A stretch of DNA of 64,000 nucleotides from Meconema thalassinum (Eukaryota; Arthropoda; Insecta; Orthoptera; Tettigoniidae), in NCBI GenBank assembly GCA_946902985.2, contig OX336388.2, positions 368,329,387 to 368,393,386 of the forward strand, read 5' to 3'. Under the pieces are notes generated by a model. It made no database searches and was not told where the DNA came from. It worked only from the letters and a program-made list of their open reading frames with translations. A program made the position numbers and the translations under genes. Positions 54,471-64,000 of this stretch are shown here, piece by piece; position 1 is the stretch's first letter; each line of letters starts with the position of its first letter.

Positions 54471-55440
54471 TACTGCTGACTGTCAAGCGTTAATGGCGAA
54501 GGATTGTAGAACGAATGACTGCGATAAGATAATATTTAGGATATTTTTAATATATTTATTATTAATATCGCCATGAACTTTTGCATACATTTGTATTATA
54601 TACCATATCGCTTAGTTAAATGTGAGACAGAGCTATGAGCCCTAACTTCACCACTACCAAAGGCACACTGTAAATTGCTAAGGTGTCGCCACGTTTCTAA
54701 ATGAATTGTTGCTGAAACACGGGTTTTGGTGAACGTAATAAATGAGATGCTATGTAAGTTTCAGTCGTTATGATTATGGTGGAAGTCAGATGAGTTCTCA
54801 TGATTTATAGCCAGATGCCCTACCTGAGATTAACCTAATAGGAGGAGTTGATGACAGACGAACTGAATGAAGATCAAAGAAACTGGGCAAAGAGTTGGAA
54901 TTGAACGGTCATGACCTATGAGACAATACCACCCCATCATTCACCTAGAGTAAAAAGATGGGATACCAAGAGAAATCATTTTGAGGGCTGTCGACAGTGG
55001 GATTCCAACTTACTAATCTCTAGGGTGTGGCTATGGCGAATGCACGTAGGAAATCACTCGATAACGAATGAACAACATTCTCAGAATGTAAAAGATTGTA
55101 GGTTGTCGACATTAGTTAGTTATAATTTCAATATGGCAGCTGTGTGATATTGTCACGGCCTGGGGTTCCCATGGGGCGTAGTCACCCCTTTCGTTCTCTT
55201 TCATATCCCGTTTCATGCCACAACCCCTGAAATGAACCAACAGCAACAATCACACAGCAATTACAACTATACTGGCTTGGCAGACCTACTCCTACACACA
55301 TGTGGTAATCCTTGCATCACAAAAGCAAACATACAGCTACCAGCTATTTAGAACACACCATATACATTTAAAGTGCTGACCACGCTTGCATCACGATGGA
55401 GTAGCCGCCCCACCAAGGACTAGACATATTTCGCCTACGG
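54471..55440. other. No feature recognised
   Basis: Ordinary sequence with short unsupported ORFs. Confidence 0.4.
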
Positions 55441-56669
55441 ATCCGCTGCCCGAATGCTGAACGCCATATCACTAATCCAGGTGAGTGTAGCTCAAGGTTT
55501 TCCTGTTTGTTTCCCGTCACTTCCAAACCCAATTTATTGTATCATTCATAATCCTCTTTGCACATTACTTAATTTAATTTACTTAGTTACACACCTAACA
55601 ATAAATTTCAATTACATTTGTACTTCATTGTCTTATACTTTTGCCCCCCTAATCAAACCACGGACCATCAGTTCGACCTAAGCTTCCTTCCTGCCTTAAC
55701 ACGAAGCGCCAGCCTGTCTGACATAGCGCTCCGTCAGGTATTCGTCACTAGCACGTTCACCAAGCAAGGTCGAGGTCTAAAAGCCTTGAGTCAACTCAGA
55801 CACTTCCCATTTACAGGCACAATTAAAAACGCACGTTAGGCCTCCAGACAAGTAACTCTTTCAATCAGAAAACCCCCGATTCTCAGATACGTCCCTGAGA
55901 ACCCTAACAATATACTGTATATAGTGAGACAGTCCTATGACTAAAGCTAGGAGGGGTCTATGTTATGTTGTATGATGCTCCTTTCATACCACGTTTTGTG
56001 TCAATCACCCAATTTTACCATCAATTATATTCATACTTTAATAGTATTCCCATTTTGAATGTATAGAGTGGATGTAATTTTGCCTTAAGTAAACAAATCC
56101 GCTAATATGCTTCTAGTTTTCTACTACATTTCGTTTAGTTGCTCGTTTAGTTCTTTATTTCGTATTCTATTATTCTTAACACTACTGCGATATGAAGTAT
56201 GACTTATTCCTCCTTATATTTATTTTAATAATTTTTCATGCTTTTGAGTTTTACTTTATTTTTATTAAATATCAGCCTGCCGAGTTTTAAGTTCCTAGCG
56301 GCACTAAAAGTAGGCTACCATTAATTAAATGATTACAGTATTTTGGTTTGATTTTCTCAGAATACGTCCCATTATTTAGATGAATTCATAATTTTGCTCT
56401 CTTGAACGGGTATGGACGATGATAATGAAAATAATAATAGTAATAATAATCGAAAATATGATAATTGGGGCAGATCATAAATTAAAAACATCCAGAAACT
56501 GCAGAGGAAAGTCCTCAGAAAAAAACTTAGAGTCAAAATATGAAAACTGGATGAAAAAGAGACTATAGAAAATCTATCAATGTAACAACACTGGTCATTT
56601 CTCGTCGATATACAATATCGATGACAATATGCTAGCATATTAAATCTTTAAACTAGCACTATCTCTGAT
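55441..56669. other. No confirmed gene
   Basis: Short overlapping ORFs at 55454-55681 and 55618-55839 are Leu/Thr-rich and give no domain. The remainder is AT-rich. Confidence 0.35.
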
Positions 56670-56684
56670 AAACCACAACAATTG

Positions 56685-57023
56685 AAAAAAATGAAAAATC
56701 CACAGCCTGCTTCCAGTCTCCGACCGGGTCAGGAATGGAATGAATGAAGCCCCCCGTCTAGCGGCGAGGATATGAACTGTGCCGGCTGCCGAGGCCTGAC
56801 ACACTCCTCTGGGGCAATGATTAAATGAATGACAGATGAAATGAAATGATAGTGGAGAGTGTTGCTGGAATGAAATTTTGACAGGGAAAACCGGAGTACC
56901 CGGAGAAAAACCTGTCTGCCTCCGTTTTGTCCAGCACAGATCTCACATGGAGTGACCGGGATTTGAACCACGGACCCAGTGGTGAGAGGCCGGCGTGCTG
57001 CCGCCTAAGCCACGGAGGCTTCC
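56685..57023 (-). mobile_element. Full-length tRNA-derived SINE, fourth head type
   Basis: Minus-strand A box CCGTGGCTTAGGCGGCAG and B box GTGGTTCAAATCCCGG lie in a tRNA-like head (57020 downward), followed by a body with gtttttctccgggtactccg, a combination common in insect genomes. A 15-bp flanking repeat with one mismatch (AAACCACAACAATTG 56670-56684; AAACCACAAAAATTG 57024-57038) fixes both ends. Confidence 0.88.
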
Positions 57024-57038
57024 AAACCACAAAAATTG

Positions 57039-57310
57039 GCTGTTGTAAATTACACAAGACCTACAATAATTTGGTATTAATAGAGAAAGTAATCACTACT
57101 ATAGGAAATAGGAAAGCGAAATTTGTTGGCCACACCCTACGTCATAATGAGTTCCTGACTACCGTACTGTAAGGAAAAGTTTTGGGGAAGAAAGGAAGAG
57201 GAAGACCGCGGAAGGCTCATCTAGATTCTGTGATGCATGGACTTCAATTTAAACACTATGCTGACTTTAAACGTCCAGCAAATGAGAGACAAATATGGTT
57301 GCAGCGACAG
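57039..57310 (+). pseudogene. LINE C-terminal fragment
   Basis: Reads RKAKFVGHTLRHNEFLTTVL then GKKGRGRPRKAHLDSVMHGL (57182 onward), the conserved end of RTE/CR1-type ORF2 proteins, with an in-frame stop between the halves. Confidence 0.65.
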
Positions 57311-57725
57311 TTGATGATGATTCCCAATAGAACACAATTTAGAACCCTAATCAATGATAACTGGGACTTAAGTCAAGAAATTCGCTGTAGAAATGAGCAG
57401 GCCAGAAGTTCTTTCATGAAAATGAGAAAAGTATTGACCAGACGTGATTTAAGACTCATTACGCACCCGACTGCTTCGATTTATAGTTCTGCTCTATGGA
57501 GTTGAATCATTGACACATACCGAGCTTTTAAGTAAGAAACTGATAGCATTTGAAATGTTGACGTGTCGCAGGATTTTAAGGATATCATGGGCAGCTAAAG
57601 TCACAAATGTGGAAGTACTGCGACGTATTGTGCCCGTTTGGACCGAGATCCAACGACCACATTTTGTAAAATACCGAAATCAGATCAGCACGAGAAAATA
57701 TATCTCAGGGTCTATCTAGGTGAAT
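57311..57725 (+). pseudogene. Separate LINE post-RT fragment
   Basis: Reads LSQEIRCRNEQARSSFMKMR then KVLTRRDLRLI, and in another frame ISWAAKVTNVEVLRR. In a normal ORF2 this region precedes the RHNEF-type segment, so the order here is reversed relative to a single element: two fragments are abutted. Confidence 0.6.
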
Positions 57726-57779
57726 ACTTGGGTCTAATATGGCATCCCTGATCTCGGTACTTCACAAGTAAGGTAAGGC

Positions 57780-60000
57780 GAGAAATTATTTTTTTGAACT
57801 AGCACGTTCCTTAAAATTCTCAATTTATTTATAAATAAAAAATATGATTCAATTGGTAAAAACCCTCAACAAAGATAAAAACACATCACACATAAGAAAT
57901 CAACGGTCCCTATAATATTATTAGAATTGTCGTAGGTGTGATAATCAGAAAAAATTAATTAGTCCATTCTGATATCCATAAAAAATTTCAACAAGAATAT
58001 TTACACTCGGTATTCACTGTTCAATAAAGATTTCTGAGTGATCCCTACTATTTACACGTTCGTAGTTCACTTTACAAGGATTGCAATTTGATTTTATCAA
58101 ATATTCGTAGCAAAAATTTCTCAAAATAAATAGTCACTTGATTCATTCGGTGTTATTCCAAAATTAAACTTATTTGGAAAATTATTATATCACTGATTCG
58201 TTGTTTCATAACAATATCAATACTCGACTGACATAATGTCGAATGTTAATAATTTTTCATAAAGATTTTCAAATTCAAAATACAAAATTTGTTCAAAAAT
58301 TTTCATAATATTTTGAAAATTCAACCTTCTTCTTTTATCACTTTCATTTGATTAAATGTCATAAACGATTTTAAATTATTCTCATATGTTATTAAAATAA
58401 CACAAAAATTGATGTAAACAATGTTGTTATTTCTATCCACCATCAGCGGATTAAATCATCTAACTCTTCACCAAATTTTTATGTTAACAAAATTTTCTAT
58501 CACCAAACGTTTCTTATAATCTCACAAAAATTTTTAATAAAAAAAATATTATTATTAATTAATTAATTAATTCAAACTTTCCCTTCACTTTATTTATAAC
58601 AAGTTTTCTCAACCTCTCACATGATGAATATTTTATTTGCTCATTTCCAATGTTATTATTATTGTTATTCAAAAATAAATATCATTAATTATTTATTTTA
58701 ATTCATTTGCACTTTTCATCTTATTATATTTTTTTCTCCTCGGTCAGGTTCAACAAATCTACATTCAAGTTCTTCAATTATTTATTTAGGCATTCCATTT
58801 GAATTTTGAGTTGATCCAGAAAAAAAATTATTTAATATTTGGATTAACAGACAAGAATATGGGGCGGTCCACATCGCCTAACCCTTTTCTTACAAATATA
58901 GCCCACAGGCTCCTTCAAACATCCGCACATCCTTCTGTGCCCACAACTACGGGAATAAAACCCACTTTTGGATGACCCCCTAGGCCTCCATAACTTTAAG
59001 TGTCGCCAAACGCACACTAAAATCATCACCAGAATATTCTGCACATAGCATCATATTATTACTATTATATATATATTTTTTACATATTACATTTTTTCTT
59101 GTAATATTCTGTCAATTACTAGACTGTGGTTCTTCAGTATTATTTTACCAATTAAATAAATTCTGGTCAATATCTTTTTGCCTCCCATTTACATAAATTC
59201 TCCCTATTTGATACATTAAATACCTGCCGTTCCCGTCTTCTTTTATCTGTTTTTTAAGTGCTTTTGAAATAAATAATTCTGATCTCAAAAATCTAATAAT
59301 TCATTCTCTTCATCCATCAACTCATTTAAATTTATTTAAACTTCTAAACAAAGTTATTTAATTTAATTCCTTCCAACTAATTAAATTCATCCACAAATTA
59401 TTATTATCACCACAACAAATATTTAAGCATCATCAATGTCAAATATTTAAGTCTCATCTGTGAATTATTATTATCAACGTCTCCTATTAATTTTTATTTA
59501 ATGCATTAATTATTTAGTCACAATAAACAATTAACAAAATTTAATTTAATTCCTAATGTTCGGTATTATTACTCCCTAATTATTTATAACTTTAAATAGC
59601 GTTGTTATATTTTATAAATATTATTAACTTATTCACTTCACACTTGATTATTATTATTATATTATTATTAAATTATTCACTTCACACTCTATTATTATTA
59701 TTATTATTAAATAAATCAAATTATTTAATTAATCCATGCGTCAATTACTTCTGTTCTCATAATCAGAATTAACGAAAAATATTTATATCCCTTGGAATAA
59801 TCGAAATATTTCATGTCGAAACATGAACTAATGCCTGGCTTAACAAAAATCTTAGATCGAAAAATAAAATGTCAGACAGCAGTTCCATTTGTCATCCAGA
59901 CCAATACATTCGAAGATCTAGCTAATATCTAGCTATGGTGAAAAATGTGTGTTGATTTCTGATCGTGACTGTTCAAGAATATGGAATTCTCTAATACTAC
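57780..60000. other. Very AT-rich gene-free block
   Basis: Dominated by A and T with ATT/TTA runs (clear at 59640-59715). No ORF with a recognisable domain. One less AT-rich patch at 58855-59040 has a 66-codon Cys/Arg-rich minus-strand ORF that I do not recognise. Confidence 0.55.
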
Positions 60001-60996
60001 TGGTTAGTGGATAGTACATGAAATGGTTGTCTTACTTCATTCTTGATGTAGATGACGGGCGTGTCCTGCGGTGTACACTATTCCCCCAGTGTCTTCCCAT
60101 GGCCATCTGCCGTATCCAAATACCTCGTTCGTCTCCATGTCCTTCCAGTCCTACAAGTAGTTTTAGCGGTGCATAATGATGTTCGCAGTCATCCGTTCGA
60201 AAAAACTCCCGTTATCACTAGTACCGTGTAACATGACAAAAAGTTGCTCAGTCATAGACTGGTACAGTACTCCTGTAGATTCGAGAATAAATCTCATGTT
60301 CCAACAATGCGGTTTCGTTTGCACGCTAAGATAGGAACACCTATTAGCTGCATAAACGAACAAAATGAAATAAACTTCTCCTGATGAATTCGAAGTGCCT
60401 GATGTATAGTCACCACAAGAAATACATCGTTCTGTAGGCTAACTTCTGTAAATGGTTTCGACACTACCATCACCTGACTATAGAATAAGTGACCTGAAAG
60501 CCAGTGAATATTCTAAGTCCATTCGCTGCCAAAAGTTAAGTTCGTTCACTTGAACAAAAACTAAGTCGTGCTGACCACTGGTACGGCGACTAAGTCCTCC
60601 GACCGTCAGAATCTCGGCGTGTATACTGTCACTTTCACGTAGCGTAGATCCGAACATGAGCAAATGCTTTGAAGATATGCTGACTCTCTGTCAGCGTCAG
60701 CGCCCAAGCAAGCGAAACCGGCTATCGTTGCGTGTTTTGTTGCCTATCGGCCCGAGGGCCTTGAGAGCTTTAACCAATATGTACGACCGACTACAATTGA
60801 ATGAGGGGGTTTTGGGTGTTTACCGTGAATCAAACTGGCCAGAATATGACCTGATGTACAATGACATTTGAAATACAGAAATTAAAGGATAGTAGAAGTG
60901 AGTAGATCTTAGAAAGAGTCAGAAAATGAAGAATGGGTGAAGATATCAGTTTTGAAGAAAAGTAATAGTGCTATAGTAGCATGGTTTGGAAAGTAT
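60001..60996. other. No gene; likely includes LINE 3' UTR
   Basis: The last ~100 bp are probably the 3' UTR of the Jockey-type LINE. The 71-codon ORF at 60656-60871 has no recognisable domain. Confidence 0.35.
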
Positions 60997-63709
60997 TTAT
61001 TCTATAATGATGCGGGGGCGCTTATGGCGATTACCCCGCGCACGGTAATCACCCAAGGTGTTTATTAGAGGGTTGGTGCTACGTGTAGATGTACGATAGA
61101 TCTTGACTGCCTGTCTGAGTATCCTGTGACTGATGGTCGAGAGGTTGTAGTCAGCGTGTAACTGAGCGTTACGAACGTACCAGGGAGCGCCTGATATGGT
61201 TCGTAACGCTCTGTTCTGGACAACCTGAAGTTTATTGAGAGTTGAGGGAGCTGCGTAGCCCCAGACAGGGCTGGCATATTCCATCACAGGGCGCACAAGG
61301 GTGCTATAAGACAAGAGCTTGCTGGATTCGTCTAGAGAGCTCTGGGACTTAATTAATGGCCAGAGCTGCGCTTGGATCGCTCTCGCTTTGTTAGCGCGCA
61401 GAGAAACCTCCTGAGCGAAAGTAAGGCCTCGGTCCAGTGTGACTCCCAGGTATTTAGTAGCAGGTTGCCACCTGATCACCTCGCCAAAGAAGTTGAGATT
61501 CTGGACTTCTGTATATTTGCGTTTCTTGGTAAACAGAGTGGCGGAACATTTAGCAACATTAATTTTAATTCTCCAATCCCTTAGCCAGATTTCTAATTTT
61601 TCTAATGCGGCTTGGAGATTAGCTTGAACTCTATGTCCTTGCCAGGAGGTGGCAGAGATTGCAGTATCATCTGCGTATAGGTGGAGACTGGTAGCGTCAG
61701 TTCTGGGAATGTCTGATACATATATGTTGAAAAGGGCAGGGGCTATGACGCTACCTTGAGGCACGCCGGCCTTGATCCTTCTCAAGGAGGATTTAGCGTC
61801 AACCACCTGGACATAGAATTTCCTTTTCCTAAGATAGGACTCAATGACCTTAAGAAGATGACCTGGCAATCCGAAGTGCTTCATCTTATACAGCAAGCCG
61901 CTGTGCCAGACTTTATCAAAAGCACGACTTATATCCAAGAAGCAAACTCCTGTCATACGGTTTTCGTTAAAGGCGCGCGTAATGACTTCAACGAGTCTCA
62001 AGAGTTGATGTACAGTGGAATGGCCTTGTCGAAAGCCGAACTGCTCGTCGTTAATAATGTTGGAGATGTGTGTGTTCAGCCTGGAAAGCAGTGCCATTTC
62101 AAATAATTTTGAGATGATGGATAGTAGATTTATTGTTGTGTAGTTTTGCGGGAAGGTGCCATCAGTATTGGGCTTCCCTATCATGATGACTTTTGCTACT
62201 TTCCAGGCTGTAGGAAAATACCCAAATCGGTAGATGGAGTAGAATATCTTGACTAGGCAAGTTAAGGCGTTCTTACTGAGGTTTTTAAGATATTGTGCAG
62301 AGATCTCGTCAGGTCCGGGGGCCTTACGAGACGTTAGTTTCTTGATAAATTTGAGCAGTTCGGACGGGGAGACAAATTTAAAGCCCCGGGGGAGATCGCC
62401 CTGAAAGCCACCTCGATGATCATGACGAACGAGATCTACGAAGTCGTCGTTACAAGGTTCGAGGTTCGGCTCGCAGGCTCTCTCAAAGGTGTCCGCCACG
62501 GCGTTAGCTTTGTCGGGGTTAGTGAATACCATTCCACGTACCCCGTGTAATGGTGGAATGCCAGTCCTCTTCTTGAGCAGTTTTTTAGCCATGCCGAACA
62601 GGGATTTGGAATTTCCTGCCATACTTTCTAATTTGGATTGCCAAAGTTTATTACGAATGTTTGACATGGCTGATTGGATCTGTCTTTTCAACCGATACCA
62701 CTCTTGCTTAAGGCGAAGATCCCGGGTGACTTGCCACCTCCACCTGATCATGTTCTTCCGCTTGATGAGAGCTTGAAGAGCAAGGGGAATGGAGAGGGGT
62801 TTGTTTCTATGTTTGGGCTCGCTAGCTGCGGTTTTGGTGCCCTGTAGGAGGGATTGGGTGAATTTCTCTACGTCGCCCTATGTCGCCCTCGCAGAGAATG
62901 CTGGGATTACCAGCAACGGTGGTTTTAAGGGTGGATTGGAAGCGATCCCAGTCGATCTTACGGGTGTGAAGTGGGATTGTGGAGCGGGAAGGGATGTAGC
63001 TAGAGTTAAGACGTATCATTATAGGGTCGTGATCAGAATTTAGGGCATTGTAGTTTGAGACTACTATCGGGATGTCAAGGTCTTTGCTGATGGCAATGTC
63101 CAAGTGATCCGGAAGTTTATTCGGGTCAAACGGAAAATACGTGTATCCAGGTGGGCCGTGGACTAAGCACCCGTGATCATCGCAGAACTTTTCAAGAAGC
63201 CTGCCCTTTGCCTCCGTGAACCGACTGCGCCATAGCCGGTTTTTGGAGTTAAAGTCACCTGCCAATATCACAGGGATATCGTCAGGCAACAGTGCCTCCA
63301 AGTCAGACGGCACAAACGGCACACGTGGGGGCAAGTAGCAGGAGACAATGCGGTATGGGCCGGTAGAAAGTTCGACCTGCACGATGGTGGCTTCAATAAA
63401 CCTCAGGTTGTCGGGAGTGGGAATGCGACGGTGAGCCAGATCGGAGAGCACGGCTATGGCAGTTCCTCCGCTCGGACGTCGTACACGGTCGTTGCGGTAT
63501 GTACAGTAACCAGGAAAGTAGATATTGGTACCTGGTTTCAAGGATGTTTCTCCGAAGAGAGCAATGTGAATTTGTTCCTGCTGTAGGACGTCGGTAAGTT
63601 CTCCTGACTGAGAATGCAGATGGAAGGCATTCCATGCCATAATCCTAATACTGACACCAGCCTGCAGGTTAGTTCCCATTACTGAATAGGTATTGGGTGC
63701 AGACTTCAA
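60997..63709 (-). pseudogene. Jockey-type ORF2: APE endonuclease and reverse transcriptase, one frameshift
   Basis: The endonuclease part (62822-63709) starts RIMAWNAFHLHSQSG and includes FGETSLKPG (Glu), LAGDFNSKN (Asp/Asn) and NSDHDPI (catalytic His). The RT part (60997 to about 62870) has SRKAPGPDEISAQYL, FLDISRAFDKVWHSGLL, AGVPQGSVIAPALFNIYVSD and LYADDTAIS (catalytic YADD), then WQPATKYLGVTLDR and RPVMEYASPVWG near the end, the usual Jockey layout. The frames differ because a 10-bp unit is duplicated at 62871-62890. The enzyme would nick DNA and copy the element RNA at the nick. The start Met at 63709 overlaps ORF1 by 41 bp; MGTNLQ at 63679 is an alternative. Confidence 0.88.
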
Positions 63710-63999
63710 TAATAATTTGTAGCCTGGAAGAGGTATCTGGGGCTTTGACTAACTTGAGGAGAGTGTTCTTAACTAGGGTAAGTAGATCTTTGAGTGAGGG
63801 GTTGGTGATCAGTCTTAAAATTTCAAGCATGTCACTTGAGGTGGACGGCGCAGAAGTAGTGGGGGCTGAAGGGGAGAGGCCCGGGAAATTGCTCTCGCTG
63901 AGAGCAGAGGGCGGAGGAGGGGGAGTGGCGAGTAGAGGAGCTGGGGTGGGAGGCGTGGGAGTAGTGGACGAAGATATTGCTCCTACAAAGCTGGTGCCA
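63669..63999 (-). CDS. Jockey-type ORF1, C-terminal part
   Basis: Open from the window edge to TAA at 63669-63671. About 110 residues: a Pro/Thr/Ser-rich stretch (TTPTPPTPAPLLATPPPPP), then SESNFPGLSPSAPT and a Leu-rich end (DMLEILRLITNPSLKDLLTL). This matches the tail of Jockey ORF1 Gag-like proteins that follows the zinc knuckles, which would lie beyond the edge. Confidence 0.65.
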   Translation of the reverse strand, partial: GTSFVGAISSSTTPTPPTPAPLLATPPPPPSALSESNFPGLSPSAPTTSAPSTSSDMLEILRLITNPSLKDLLTLVKNTLLKLVKAPDTSSRLQIIIEVCTQYLFSNGN

Positions 64000-64000
64000 G

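Larger units (their letters stand above)
60997..64000 (-). mobile_element. Jockey-type LINE, nearly intact, cut by window edge
   Basis: ORF1 C-terminus (63669 to the edge) overlaps ORF2 (63709 down to 60997). Both are open except for one 10-bp tandem duplication in ORF2 at 62871-62890. A young copy by ORF integrity. Confidence 0.88.

Noticed and set aside
58844..59044. Cys-rich 66-codon protein
   Set aside because: No ordered zinc-finger spacing and no second copy; probably chance in a less AT-rich patch.

Overview
The window is eukaryotic, almost certainly from an insect with a large, transposon-rich genome. It is AT-rich, intron-scale, and has no operons or bacterial-type genes. Nearly everything recognisable is a transposable element typical of insects: Penelope, Ty3/Gypsy, Jockey, Tx1/L1-like and RTE-like LINEs, hAT, mariner, Harbinger-type MITEs and tRNA-derived SINEs. 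A polyneopteran such as a cricket, stick insect or cockroach would fit, but that is inference. I found no convincing host gene. One unexplained 176-codon ORF at 40309-40839 is the only weak candidate.

Layout. 1-2160: SINEs. 2659-3417: a Tc1/mariner-type element with a TA target duplication. 3420-9560: a dispersed repeat built of ~146-bp units, interrupted at 4240-8801 by a Penelope inverted dimer whose repeats carry hammerhead ribozyme motifs. 9720-14640: a decayed Tx1/L1-like LINE. 14648-15428: a Harbinger-like MITE. 15561-27656: a hAT-like MITE split by a very young 11.3-kb Gypsy element (2245-bp LTRs; gag, pol). 27790-30600: LINE and SINE remnants and a tandem duplication. 30600-33540: another nest of the ATGGCGGC repeat family. 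33898-35034: a 1.1-kb foldback. 35037-39420: RTE-type fragments, a further modular-repeat copy and a hAT (36285-38422) nested in it. 39430-44430: SINEs, a palindromic mariner and a second foldback. 44440-47490: LINE 3' ends flanking the cleanest modular-repeat copy (45127-46640). 47560-57780: SINEs and LINE 3' ends in mostly plain DNA. 57780-60960: very AT-rich, featureless DNA. 60997-64000: a nearly intact Jockey-type LINE running off the window edge.

The genes do not form one pathway. Each autonomous element encodes its own replication machinery, and the SINEs presumably borrow LINE enzymes through shared 3' tails. The most unusual content is (i) the modular repeat, with a YY1-like ATGGCGGC core every 145-147 bp, (ii) three hammerhead ribozymes with a near-absent stem III inside the Penelope repeats, (iii) SINE families with different tRNA-like heads but the same tails, including a 52-bp tail-only insertion with a perfect 10-bp target duplication, and (iv) several long palindromes. 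All boundaries and target duplications were read by eye. No searches or folding were run.
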